Below, in pieces: positions 53,380 through 62,621 of a stretch of DNA of 64,000 nt. The notes beneath the pieces were generated by a model, which ran no database searches, was not told the DNA's origin, and saw only the letters and a program-made list of their open reading frames with translations. Every line of letters starts with the position of its first letter. The first letter of the stretch is position 1. Source of the DNA: Rhodopirellula sp. (GTDB lineage: Bacteria; Planctomycetota; Planctomycetia; Pirellulales; Pirellulaceae); the NCBI GenBank assembly GCA_002690925.1, contig NZGD01000108.1, positions 1-64,000 on the forward strand, given 5' to 3'. The position numbers were made by a program, and so were the translations under genes.

Positions 53380-55089
53380 TCACTGGAGATGTGGACAGAG
53401 GAGTGCGAAGATCAACAGGCTAACCGCCACAGCGTCCCCAACTTGCAAACGGTCACTGGTCGCGGTTCGTTTCAAATAATCCAGCAGGCGTCCTGTGGGG
53501 CAACCAAACCGACAGTACCCCATTGGAAGTACTGCTGAAACTGCAAGGGTCGCAAAAGCGAACACGAGCGAACTCCAACTTGCAATGCGAAACAGGTAGG
53601 CATGAAAAGGTTCCCATGACGCAAGGTCGATGGTGGGCAGCAATATTAGGCCGATATACGCAGCGCAAAGAGTAAGACCAGGGATGCTGCGTAGCATGCG
53701 ACTCAACGCTGGCGTTAACTTCCTGTAACGCAATGATTTCGGTTTGGGTCGAACCAGTTGTTGGATTGCACCATGGGGGCATATGTGATTGCAGTACGGA
53801 TTACCTTTGGTCAGCGGTGGTCCAAGCATGGCGACACACATGATCGCCGCTAATCCAGGGGCTAAACGCCATGCGATGCCTTCCGCAGACCATCCGGCAA
53901 TCAATGCCACCGAAAGCAGATTTCCAGCCCAACAACCGATGATGATGACTACCCACGTCAGCCACATTCGACGGAATGATCGCCGCCGGTAAACGCCTGA
54001 GTATTTCAGTATCGCAGCTAAAATAAGTGTTGAAACGGTAAGGATGTCCGCGGTTGTCCAACGAACGGCACTGAACCAGGCAGCCGTTCTTGTTTTTGGC
54101 GACCTTTGTGTTTCTTTAAACTCCTTCGCGGCAGTGACAAGGGTGTCAGCAACAATCAAGCTCGTCATCGTGGCACCGGAAACACCTTCGACTCCGGCAG
54201 CCTGTGGATCAAATTCAGACAACTCGGTAACCGTCTTGCCTTGAAAAATGGCCCAGAATCCGGCCTCTGTTCTGACGTAGTCCACGTAAGGCTCATTATC
54301 GAACGAGTTGCGAATTCGTATCGCCTCGACTATTCCAGTAGGTGAGATTTTCAGGAGCATTTCGGTTGGACCTTGGTATCCACTCAGGTCATCCGAAAGT
54401 GGCCCGGTTCGTATCACGCTGCCAATGATTTCATCACGTGAATTCTTTATCTCGCCACTTGCGTCGTCCAGTTCAACAGCTTCCGGAAACCAATCCTGAA
54501 TTTCCTGCATCGTGATGGGTTGATTGAAAATAAGAGAGGGACGTTCGCCTCCGATCCGTTTGAGAACACCTTCTGCGAGTGCCAATGAGGTAAGCGTTGC
54601 ACCTGATACAGCATCAATTTGCGTGTTTGCAGCAGGACCGCCCCACGCCCATGTTTCAAATTGCTTGAAAAAGTCTGATGCGGCTTTGACCGCAGTTACG
54701 TGCTCTTCTGTATCAGCACTCTGTAGCAGTGTCACCGAAGTAAGGTTCAGGTCAGGACTAAAGAGAAGAATTGATTCAGTGGGGCCCCGGTAACCAATAA
54801 CATCATTGGCGATTGGAAGTGTACGGGCAACGAGACCCACAGTTTCCTGATTTTCATCGGCCAGGGGCCACATGCCGTTGGCGTCTTGCTGCGGATCCAA
54901 ATAGAGATCCTTTTGCGCCAAGTCAGCAGGCAATTCAATGACTTCGATGGGTGGTGCCTTCACCGTTTCGCCTTCGGGACGAAGTGTCGGTCTGGGTATG
55001 GCCAGCAGCAATGAAATGACCACGCATGTACGAAGGACATGAGTGGCTTTCGCCTGCCAGGGACGCATGAGATTTGGCTTCGTCACCAT
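53380..55089 (-). CDS. Membrane FMN-binding and 4Fe-4S protein (NosR/RnfG-like)
   Basis: A 569-residue membrane electron-transfer protein from ATG 55089 (ATG 55068 is possible). Two FMN_bind domains lie outside the membrane: the flavinylation motifs are DAVSGATLTS (Thr near 167) and EGVSGATMTS (Thr near 309), sites to which the ApbE transferase attaches FMN. The C-terminal part has about six helices and two CxxxCP ferredoxin-type motifs, YCNHICPHGAI and YCRFGCPTGRL, as in NosR and similar proteins. It should pass electrons across the membrane. The FAD oxidoreductase gene ends 10 bases upstream, so a joint electron path is likely. Confidence 0.85.
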   Translation of the reverse strand: MVTKPNLMRPWQAKATHVLRTCVVISLLLAIPRPTLRPEGETVKAPPIEVIELPADLAQKDLYLDPQQDANGMWPLADENQETVGLVARTLPIANDVIGYRGPTESILLFSPDLNLTSVTLLQSADTEEHVTAVKAASDFFKQFETWAWGGPAANTQIDAVSGATLTSLALAEGVLKRIGGERPSLIFNQPITMQEIQDWFPEAVELDDASGEIKNSRDEIIGSVIRTGPLSDDLSGYQGPTEMLLKISPTGIVEAIRIRNSFDNEPYVDYVRTEAGFWAIFQGKTVTELSEFDPQAAGVEGVSGATMTSLIVADTLVTAAKEFKETQRSPKTRTAAWFSAVRWTTADILTVSTLILAAILKYSGVYRRRSFRRMWLTWVVIIIGCWAGNLLSVALIAGWSAEGIAWRLAPGLAAIMCVAMLGPPLTKGNPYCNHICPHGAIQQLVRPKPKSLRYRKLTPALSRMLRSIPGLTLCAAYIGLILLPTIDLASWEPFHAYLFRIASWSSLVFAFATLAVSAVLPMGYCRFGCPTGRLLDYLKRTATSDRLQVGDAVAVSLLIFALLCPHLQ

Positions 55090-55099
55090 GGAAGACGGT

Positions 55100-57382
55100 T
55101 TACTCGATTTCCAAAAGACGAACGGCATCAACGTGGATCGTGCCATCTGCTCCCTTGGTCCCGATCGTCACGATCACTTCATCCTGTTCTGCTAACGTGA
55201 GATCAGTGATGCTAACCACATCATCTTTGCTCTTAAGGCGTTGATTGATGATGTGTTCGCTTGTGGTTTCATTGTGGCGAACGGTCACGGGAGTTTTTGT
55301 GGAACGGTTGGGGTGTGCTTGGCTGAATGCCTGGATTGAATATCGTCCTGATTTCGGAACTTTGAATTTGAAGGTTGCTGTGGCATTGGTATTCGGTCCG
55401 GTGTACTTGTAGCTGTAGCGGACGTAATTCGGTAATCCGGTTCCGTTTGTCCAGTTCCCTTGGAATTTTGCAAGTTCATCGTCGATGACGATGCCATCCA
55501 GTTTGCTGATGTCCATGCCATTGGCTGGTCCTCGTGGTCCTGCCAGTGGCAGAGCATCAGACGGAATAATGATGTCCGCTGAGGGTGTGCTGCGGTGAGC
55601 TTTGCCTGGAAGTTTCAATAACGTCAGCAGTTCATCTAGATGTGATTCATAGACGTCGCGTGGTTGGCAATCATTCAGTGCGCATATGGATGCAGCTTTT
55701 CCTACCACCTCGCCCATCATTCCACAGGTTTTCATAACGCGTACTGTGCCCAGTGCTTCGTGAGTGACGCTGATGCAGCGACCAGCCATGAACAGATTGT
55801 CGATATTGCGACTGTAGAAGCAGCGGTAGGGAACAGGATATCCATAAGACCGATCGACACCCTTGCCGTGTACGGCTTTGGAGATGAAGGGATTATCGGC
55901 ATATTTCTTGGCATACTGTTCTTTTGGGTAATGGAGGTCGATCGACCAAGTGCTGGGTACGCAGCCATCCGGAAACTCCTTTTTGGCCACGATATCGTCT
56001 TCGGTCAGAACCACATCACCCATCAGCCGTCGGCTTTCGCGTGGCCCACCAACGTACGCAACCCAAGTGAGGATCGCGTTGGGATGCTTTTCTGCTCCGT
56101 CGCGATTTTTCATTGCATTGAATGCACCATAAACTGCGCGAAGATTCCAGTCTCGGATTCCTTCAGCATCACCAATCGCATCTTTGTCGAAGCCGCTTTC
56201 CCAGAACCACTGGCCATGGTGGTCACGTGGATAGGGGAAATCAGCCATTTCCAAATCGAGAGCCCACGGGGTTTCAGGAAACGTTGTGGGCGTGTTCTGT
56301 TCGTCCCATGCCCACATGTTGCTCATGCCCATTCGCCCATCAGGTGACATATCAAGATCCGCTTTTGCCCAGGTTCCAATCCAGCCATGACCGGTGCAGT
56401 CGGCAAAGTAGTCGCCAATGATTTTGACTTCGCTTCCTGTACGCGTATCCAAAGCATGAACTGCGACAATGCGATTCCCATCCATATCAACGCGGTGAGC
56501 GTGATGATTCAACAACAGGTCGATGTTTGGTTCATCACGAATGACCTTTTCCTTCAGTGCATCCCCAAATTCTTCATAAGTGCCAGGAGACTTTTTGGCG
56601 TTGTCGGAGATCTCCTCGATGATCTCACCAATCCGCGGAAACTTACCACGACGGATATTTCCTTTGGCCCACACGCGCACTTCGCTTGATCCATTGCCAC
56701 CAAGAACAGATCTGTCTTGAACCAGGGCGACGCGGCATCCCATACGGGCCGCTGACAGAGCGCTGCCCATGCCTGCGTACCCTCCCCCAATTACGACCAG
56801 ATCATACGGACCGCGATTTTCAGGGGTCGCCGCCAGTCCCAGTTGTTCACGCCGCCACTCAGAAAGTACTGTGTCAGCTCGAGGCGGTGCTTGTTCGGTT
56901 TCCGTGGTCAGGTAAATGCAATCACACCGTCCATCGAAACCAGTTAGATCTTTCAGTCGTAGCTCGTTGGTTCCTTTCCTGAGTGCGATGATACCTCCAT
57001 CGTGCCAACCCCATTCAGCGCCTTTCGTGCCAAATGTTACCTTCGCAGGTTTTCCGTCAATGATGACCTGAAACTTGCCCGGGGAAACCTTGGAGTTCCA
57101 CCGAGCTACCCAGTCTTTGGTTCGTACCCAAAGACGGTAGTTTCCAGCTTCGGCAACATCGATTGTGGTAACCGCATCATCGACTGGTCGTCCCAGTCCA
57201 TGTGCCAGCAAATAGGGAGATCCCATTTGTTGTATAAACTGAGTGTCAAGCTTCCAGCCTCCGCGCTTTTGAAAACTCTCGGCCTCAACAAACACCTCTG
57301 TGGTTGAACCAATCAGCGGCGTCAAGCAAAAGTAAAGTGGCAGTAATGCACGGAGGTTGCAATTTAAAATCGAGCGAGTCAA
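55100..57382 (-). CDS. Secreted FAD-dependent oxidoreductase with carbohydrate-binding-like ends
   Basis: A 760-residue exported flavoprotein starting at TTG (GAGG 7 bases upstream) with a signal segment (LRALLPLYFCLTPLIG). Domains: an N-terminal beta-sandwich (about 30-170, NYRLWVRTKDW, NELRLKDLTGFDGR) like carbohydrate-binding modules, the FAD domain (about 190-600, DLVVIGGGYAGMGSALSA, VLGGNGSSEVRVWAKG, NLFMAGRCISVTHEA), and a C-terminal golvesin/xanthan-lyase-type sandwich (ATFKFKVPKSGRYSIQAF). The FAD motif marks the FAD_oxidored family, common in planctomycetes and linked to polysaccharide use. It is coupled to the membrane FMN/Fe-S gene downstream. Confidence 0.88.
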   Translation of the reverse strand: MTRSILNCNLRALLPLYFCLTPLIGSTTEVFVEAESFQKRGGWKLDTQFIQQMGSPYLLAHGLGRPVDDAVTTIDVAEAGNYRLWVRTKDWVARWNSKVSPGKFQVIIDGKPAKVTFGTKGAEWGWHDGGIIALRKGTNELRLKDLTGFDGRCDCIYLTTETEQAPPRADTVLSEWRREQLGLAATPENRGPYDLVVIGGGYAGMGSALSAARMGCRVALVQDRSVLGGNGSSEVRVWAKGNIRRGKFPRIGEIIEEISDNAKKSPGTYEEFGDALKEKVIRDEPNIDLLLNHHAHRVDMDGNRIVAVHALDTRTGSEVKIIGDYFADCTGHGWIGTWAKADLDMSPDGRMGMSNMWAWDEQNTPTTFPETPWALDLEMADFPYPRDHHGQWFWESGFDKDAIGDAEGIRDWNLRAVYGAFNAMKNRDGAEKHPNAILTWVAYVGGPRESRRLMGDVVLTEDDIVAKKEFPDGCVPSTWSIDLHYPKEQYAKKYADNPFISKAVHGKGVDRSYGYPVPYRCFYSRNIDNLFMAGRCISVTHEALGTVRVMKTCGMMGEVVGKAASICALNDCQPRDVYESHLDELLTLLKLPGKAHRSTPSADIIIPSDALPLAGPRGPANGMDISKLDGIVIDDELAKFQGNWTNGTGLPNYVRYSYKYTGPNTNATATFKFKVPKSGRYSIQAFSQAHPNRSTKTPVTVRHNETTSEHIINQRLKSKDDVVSITDLTLAEQDEVIVTIGTKGADGTIHVDAVRLLEIE

Positions 57383-57669
57383 AGAGGACCTCGTTAGGAT
57401 TCAGTCGGCTCATCGAACCGATCATTTCTTGGGTGGGAAGTAGTCGACGGTGTGGCTCTGCCAATCACGCAAAATTCGACACGCTCGATATTAACGAGCA
57501 GTCGATAGTTTAGCCTAAACTAGATCGTAAATCACATGGTGTTACATTTCCGCTGACTGAACAGCGTCGTCAAGAAAATGCTTTGCAGGATACGTTTTTA
57601 ATCGACATGGCACACCCAATTCGAAATGCTGCCAAAAAAATAGTTCACACACAGCACCATCAAATGTTC

Positions 57670-58266
57670 TTATCGCAGCGGAAGGCGACCGTGGTGTTGA
57701 CGGATCTGGTTCAGAAACACGAAAGCGCTGGGATGTGATTTGATCAGACGTACAAGAGCACTCGTGGATGTTTTCCAGAAAGGTCCAGCCGCGCTGGGTT
57801 GGCCACCACACGCGTGTAGGTCATTCAGAAGTAAGGCCAGCACTGCGGGTTTGTCACTGTTGCGATCACTGATCTTAAGGGACTGGCTCTGATATTGTTT
57901 TCTCAATCGATTTTCTTCGGACGACATTTCATGTCCATCGATGGGAGATGGACTGCGTACTTCAACAGCCAGGCGAAATCGCAGTCGTTCCAGTGCAATC
58001 TTGCGATTGTCCGCTTGACTTCTTCGTTCAGTGGCTTCTGCCGTGGTATTGGTCGGAGGATAATGCAGAAAGGCTCCGCTGCTGGTTTTGTTTCGGTGCT
58101 GTCCTCCGGGGCCGCTTCGACGCTGAGTACGCAAGTCACACGTTTCCAGTAACTGATCAGGATGCAGAAGGGCTGGGTGAGGGTTATTCACTAACGCAAC
58201 CGGCAGGCGTTGATCTGGGGCAGGGATCTCTGGTGCCTCATGTGTGTGTGAGGAAGAATCAGCCAT
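57670..58266 (-). CDS. Release-factor-like GGQ protein
   Basis: A 198-residue protein with the peptidyl-tRNA hydrolysis motif GGQ at residues 54-56 in SGPGGQHRNKTSSG, as in class I release factors. The stop-codon recognition domain is absent, so it resembles stand-alone RF-1-domain proteins (ArfB or RF-H type) that rescue stalled ribosomes. The C-terminal half (about 120-198) is not the usual short basic tail of ArfB: it is a folded helical segment (AVLALLLNDLHACGG, STSALVRLIKSHPSAF). The exact role is uncertain. It lies 95 bases after the pectate lyase gene on the same strand. Confidence 0.82.
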   Translation of the reverse strand: MADSSSHTHEAPEIPAPDQRLPVALVNNPHPALLHPDQLLETCDLRTQRRSGPGGQHRNKTSSGAFLHYPPTNTTAEATERRSQADNRKIALERLRFRLAVEVRSPSPIDGHEMSSEENRLRKQYQSQSLKISDRNSDKPAVLALLLNDLHACGGQPSAAGPFWKTSTSALVRLIKSHPSAFVFLNQIRQHHGRLPLR

Positions 58267-58361
58267 AGTGTCAGTTAGGTAACTCGAGTCAAAAAATACG
58301 TTGGGTAACTAGCAGGCAACATGCAGATATGAATTTTGGTAGTAAATGAATTTTCCAAAAA

Positions 58362-59876
58362 TCATTCTGCTCCCAGCCATGTGGCGAGGCTGATCAAGTT
58401 AGTAGCGAAGGTATCGCTACGGATGACTTGTGTCGTCGGATCATTCGGTCCGTGGTATCGGAGTCGCCCTGTTTCCACCCATGCGCCGCGGGTATCAAGA
58501 TTTTTCAGAATCCCCATTACTTTGGTGTCCAGAACCTTCGTACGTTTTGTTTGGGTATTGGGTGTGGACTGAGGTAGTTCTGATTTCAAAAGTGATCGAA
58601 TTGTTTTGAATTCTCGCTCGATGGATTTCAGCTTTGAACTCACCATAAAAGCGTAATGAGTGGGCATGTCTTCGGAGGAGTAAGTGAGTTGGTATTCTTT
58701 TGTAAAGAACAGTGGTCGATTCGTTTGCAATTCATAGAAGCGTGCAAGTTTTCCATTTGCAAGTTCGGAGCGTTGATAAAAAGGAATTGCTGTATTAAGG
58801 GGTTCCAGAAAACGCTCGGAGTTCTCAGTGTGTCCCATGTTACGACGATACAGACGCATCAGCGTCATCATCACACGCTGGGATTCTCCACCAGTAATTG
58901 CAGGGGGCTCAAATTTTCTTGCCCACGCGGGTTGCATGTTTTTGTCGTACTGTTGCGACCAACCTGGCTGTGGTTCGGGTAACTGTGCCAAAATCAGGAA
59001 GTCGCCGCCGCGACATGCAGCATCCCGGTAGTCAGAACGCTGGTAAATGTCCGCAGCATCAAGAAGTAAGTCGATCAAATCGCAAATCGTATTGTCATTG
59101 AGCGTATAAAAATCACCGTACTTTTTCCCGGGATACTTTCTTGACCACTGTTCAGGAACTGTTGCTTTTATCACAGGATAAAGATCAGGGTCCGGAAACT
59201 TACTGAATCGTTGCGGCCATGCTCCGTTGGGATATTGGGATTTGAGTACCGAGTTCAATGCAAACTGAACTGCTTCGTGGATTGGCTGTTTGACATGGTT
59301 CAGCTCGAGATCGAGTTCCATCAGGAACCGGATGGCTGATTGTGACTTGTTGTCATCAAAAGTCGTGGTGTTTCGACGTTTGTTTTGGCGTGTTACTTGA
59401 GTCTCGGTGCGATATGCGTATTTGACTCGTTCCTGACTGTCAAATTCGATGCGGTTGTCCCAGCCTCCAGATTCCAATTGCCCGTGCCGTAGAGCTTCAG
59501 CAGTTTCTTCGGCGGCTTCGAGGAGGACTGGATCTTTGCAAAGGCGGTATGCCTGTAGGAATGCGAGACCTACTGCTGGTGTACCGGGCGGTTCAATCCA
59601 TGCGGTTTTCGCTGTAACTCTGCCCTCTCCTTCTCGTTTGGTGAGGTCGGCGCTAATTTGGAAGACATAGCCACCGTGCGATGAGGCATGGTTTCTGAAA
59701 AAGCTGACGGCACGGTGCATGGCTTTTGTGACTGACGGACGCGTGAGGAGTGACTGCGAATCACTCTCTACGCCGCGAGCTATCGAGAGGTTGGCCAAAG
59801 CAAAAATGATGCAAACCAGTGAAACCTGATATTGTTGAAATCGGGACTTGGTAATGCGTCGATGGCCACGAGTCAC
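58362..59876 (-). CDS. Pectate lyase, polysaccharide lyase family 10
   Basis: A 504-residue exported enzyme that cleaves polygalacturonate by beta-elimination. It starts at GTG, overlapping the previous stop (GTGA), with a membrane-type N-terminus (YQVSLVCIIFALANLSIARG). Family 10 marks: QYPNGAWPQRFS, FYTLNDNTICDLIDLLLDAADIYQ, the LILAQLPEPQPGWSQQYD segment and QPAWARKFEPPAITGGE. The fold is a helical toroid. Planctomycetes commonly digest algal and plant polysaccharides. Its coupling to an isoaspartyl peptidase gene is unusual. Confidence 0.88.
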   Translation of the reverse strand: MTRGHRRITKSRFQQYQVSLVCIIFALANLSIARGVESDSQSLLTRPSVTKAMHRAVSFFRNHASSHGGYVFQISADLTKREGEGRVTAKTAWIEPPGTPAVGLAFLQAYRLCKDPVLLEAAEETAEALRHGQLESGGWDNRIEFDSQERVKYAYRTETQVTRQNKRRNTTTFDDNKSQSAIRFLMELDLELNHVKQPIHEAVQFALNSVLKSQYPNGAWPQRFSKFPDPDLYPVIKATVPEQWSRKYPGKKYGDFYTLNDNTICDLIDLLLDAADIYQRSDYRDAACRGGDFLILAQLPEPQPGWSQQYDKNMQPAWARKFEPPAITGGESQRVMMTLMRLYRRNMGHTENSERFLEPLNTAIPFYQRSELANGKLARFYELQTNRPLFFTKEYQLTYSSEDMPTHYAFMVSSKLKSIEREFKTIRSLLKSELPQSTPNTQTKRTKVLDTKVMGILKNLDTRGAWVETGRLRYHGPNDPTTQVIRSDTFATNLISLATWLGAE

Positions 59877-61273
59877 TGCTGCACCGTGTCATCTGAGTTT
59901 TTTTCCGGTGTTTTCGAGGTATGGTCATGGATGATTCTCCAGCCCTCAGGAAATTGGCGCAGCACCAATGTAAAACGACCTGTCATCGGCTGGTTGTCTC
60001 TCGCAAGTTTCCAGATACCGAGTACCTGCATGGCATCATTGCCAAGTGCTTGGAACTCAAGGCCTTCAAAGGCCAGCGTTCCCATTGTTTTGGCATCCGG
60101 GTATCGCTCTTTATAGCCTAGTAATGTTTTTGCATGACCGCGTGTGACCTTTCCACCCGATGAAAATGTCAACTGTTCACTATTCCAGTAGGGTTCCATG
60201 AATGCATCGATGTCACCTTGGTTCCAGTCTTTCACCTGTTGCAGAAGTAATTCCGTGATTTCAGTCTCGGCCTTGGATGGTTTTCTAGCATCGGTGGTTA
60301 CACGTCGCTGGGGAGATCCACCGTCCTTGAGTGCCAAGTGAGTTTCAAATTTTCCTGAGCTGTCTGCAGCTCCGCAACTCATCCCGGGAGTGTTGTGCTG
60401 CATCACGATTTTTCCATCCTTGGAAAGTGCGATGATTCCACCCACGCCAGCTTGCAAAGTTTGCTGCATGATGATGGTGACGGCGTCTTCAATACTTTCG
60501 TTGGCATAACGCATTCTCGCTGCGACGTCATAGGCAATTGAGTTGCGGATGTACTCTTCACCAACACCTGTGCCGGAAACAGCGCACGTATCATTCGCTG
60601 CATAGGTTCCAGCTCCGACAATTGGCGAGTCACCTACTCTGCCGGGGAGTTTTTTTGCCGTGCCGCCGGTGCTGGTTCCCGCAGCAAGGTTGCCATCTGA
60701 ATCCAAAACGGCACATCCAACAGTACCAAAGTGCGGTTCGCTCTCAGGGAATCTTGCCTTGCTCAGAAAGTAATCAGGCGCAACGAGCGGTACTTTCTGT
60801 TGTTCAGCAAATTGATTTGCACCTTTTCCAGCGAGCAGCACGTGTGGTGTTTCAGTCATCACAAGGCGAGCCAGATTGATGGGATTTCTGGTGGCCGTCA
60901 CCCCTGCGACCGCACCGCACGCGCGAGTTTTCCCATCCATAATCGATGCATCCAATTCGACTTGACCTTCCTTGGTAAGAACGGCGCCTCGCCCTGCATT
61001 GAAAGCGGCATCATCTTCAAGGATCCGGATGACCAGTTCAACAGTATCCAGTGCATTACGACCATTTGCCAAAGCGTCGCGACCAGCCGTCAAAGCACGA
61101 AGAAGTCCTGCCTCCCGAATTTTGGTTTTGTCCTCGTTCCACTTTGTTGGATCACTGCCCGCACCGCCATGGATCACGATTGCCCAATTCGGTTTTTCGT
61201 CTCCGGAACTTGTTAGGTGCGGCATGAAAATGGATCCCAGGAAAGTTACCGATAGTAGGAGTGTTCGAATCAT
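59873..61273 (-). CDS. Isoaspartyl peptidase/L-asparaginase fused to an NTF2-like domain
   Basis: A 466-residue exported Ntn-hydrolase (signal peptide near MIRTLLLSVTFLGSIF). The precursor cleaves itself before the nucleophile Thr184 in HFGTVGCAVL; other marks are AIVIHGGAGSDP, FNAGRGAVLT, VAGVTATRNP, GTSTGGTAKKLPGRVGDSP and GTGVGEEYIR. It acts on beta-aspartyl peptides or asparagine. The last 130 residues (about 335-455: WNQGDIDAFMEPYWNSEQL to WRIIHDHTS) form a SnoaL/NTF2-like domain that is not part of the peptidase. It sits 6 bases after the MnmE-like gene and overlaps the pectate lyase start. Confidence 0.88.
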   Translation of the reverse strand: MIRTLLLSVTFLGSIFMPHLTSSGDEKPNWAIVIHGGAGSDPTKWNEDKTKIREAGLLRALTAGRDALANGRNALDTVELVIRILEDDAAFNAGRGAVLTKEGQVELDASIMDGKTRACGAVAGVTATRNPINLARLVMTETPHVLLAGKGANQFAEQQKVPLVAPDYFLSKARFPESEPHFGTVGCAVLDSDGNLAAGTSTGGTAKKLPGRVGDSPIVGAGTYAANDTCAVSGTGVGEEYIRNSIAYDVAARMRYANESIEDAVTIIMQQTLQAGVGGIIALSKDGKIVMQHNTPGMSCGAADSSGKFETHLALKDGGSPQRRVTTDARKPSKAETEITELLLQQVKDWNQGDIDAFMEPYWNSEQLTFSSGGKVTRGHAKTLLGYKERYPDAKTMGTLAFEGLEFQALGNDAMQVLGIWKLARDNQPMTGRFTLVLRQFPEGWRIIHDHTSKTPEKNSDDTVQQ

Positions 61274-61279
61274 GTTGTC

Positions 61280-62548
61280 TTACCCATGGTTGTGACCTAT
61301 CAAGTGTCCCAAAAGCTCAGATATCTGTTCTGAAGAATCCGCGCGTGAGCTTTGGTTCATGATTTCCCATTGCCGCTCATTGAGCAGTGCCGGTTTACCA
61401 GCATCAGGCAGGTTCTTGCCAAGCCGTGCACCAATTGTAACCATCAATTCTGCCAAGCCTTCACCAGTTAGAGCATTTGTGCCGACATCAAATTGGTGGT
61501 CCAGATGATCTGGTAGTTGGGGGGCATCGAATTGTTGATCAATTTTATTCAGTACGCGAATTTGTGGTATTTCAAGTGATGGTGATGCCATTTTACTGTA
61601 GCCACCCTCGGGCAGTGGTTCGCCAACGAGCAGCAGCAGGTCGGCTTTTCCAGCAGCAAGTTGGGCTTGCCGCATACCTTCTCGTTCGATTGTCTCTACG
61701 GCGGCGTGGTCACGGATGCCGGCTGTATCACTGAATTGAATCGGGAGCCCGGCGATGACCGTGTTGGCATGTAGGACATCCCGGGTGGTTCCGGCCATAT
61801 CGAGGGTGATGCTGCGGTCAAAGCCAACTAACGCATTTAGAAGGCTGCTCTTGCCAACATTGGGTGGGCCCGTAAGAACCACGCGAAATGAATCAGCTAA
61901 TCTCACTGTGGTCGCTGCCGCGCTGAGGAGGGACTCCAGCTCTACTCGAAATTCCGGAACTTTGGCCGAGGTAACCGATGTTCGCCACTCTGTAGCCCAA
62001 TCAAGTAGGGCACCCCGGACTTGGTCCATTGCGATTCCGGCGGTCCTGGGAGTATTGCATTTTACCAGGACTGCTTCGGCTTCACGGATCAGAACCGAGT
62101 GTTCTGATGACTTTGACGCAGGTGTTTTTGTGGCAGAGACCGCACAACAGGCTCGCATATCCGCCTCAAGTCGAGCGACGGCAGCAGGCCCACCATGGCA
62201 GTGAATTTCGAACGTTTGGCCTGCCATGGGTGTGATTACCACGGATTCAGCAGGTTGTTCCATGGATCGTGCTGATATTCCGGAGTCTCCGGTGCCTTTG
62301 AATTCAGGTCCAATCCAAAGACCGTAACGGATCTGCCCTTCCTCGAATGGGATGTGATTTGCCGGCTTAAAACAGCTTTGAATGATAGACTCGGCACCAT
62401 CTCCTTCAAGCATCAGCACAGCAATGGCACTCCTTCCAGAGCCAGTCAATCTTGTGAATGAGGCTATCGGGATGCGTGAACGAATTACGGGATTCCCACG
62501 CTTAGATGAAATGCTTTTGTCCACTTCGTGGTTTTTGTGTAAAGACAT
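61280..62548 (-). CDS. mnmE: MnmE-like tRNA-modification GTPase without the C-terminal cysteine motif
   Basis: A 422-residue GTPase. The N-terminal tetrahydrofolate-type domain (about 20-120, FTRLTGSGRSAIAVLMLEG, FEIHCHGGPAAVARLE) and G domain (GPPNVGKSS, MAGTTRD, DTAGIRDH, NKID) match MnmE, which with MnmG modifies the wobble uridine of some tRNAs. True MnmE ends with C-I/L-G-K, whose Cys takes part in the reaction; this protein ends SELLGHLIGHNHG and has no such residue. It is shorter than the usual 450, from losses in the helical domain. It may be a divergent functional form or a different GTPase. Confidence 0.75.
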   Translation of the reverse strand: MSLHKNHEVDKSISSKRGNPVIRSRIPIASFTRLTGSGRSAIAVLMLEGDGAESIIQSCFKPANHIPFEEGQIRYGLWIGPEFKGTGDSGISARSMEQPAESVVITPMAGQTFEIHCHGGPAAVARLEADMRACCAVSATKTPASKSSEHSVLIREAEAVLVKCNTPRTAGIAMDQVRGALLDWATEWRTSVTSAKVPEFRVELESLLSAAATTVRLADSFRVVLTGPPNVGKSSLLNALVGFDRSITLDMAGTTRDVLHANTVIAGLPIQFSDTAGIRDHAAVETIEREGMRQAQLAAGKADLLLLVGEPLPEGGYSKMASPSLEIPQIRVLNKIDQQFDAPQLPDHLDHQFDVGTNALTGEGLAELMVTIGARLGKNLPDAGKPALLNERQWEIMNQSSRADSSEQISELLGHLIGHNHG

Positions 62549-62621
62549 TGGTCGTTTGTTGAATAAACTGTCGCGATCGCTTCGGCTGTAATTCCCAAGT
62601 TTTTAGTTTTTTAATCGCAAT

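Noticed and set aside
55664..56347. 227-codon open frame on the plus strand
   Set aside because: Antisense to the FAD oxidoreductase; low-complexity His/Cys-rich product without any known motif.
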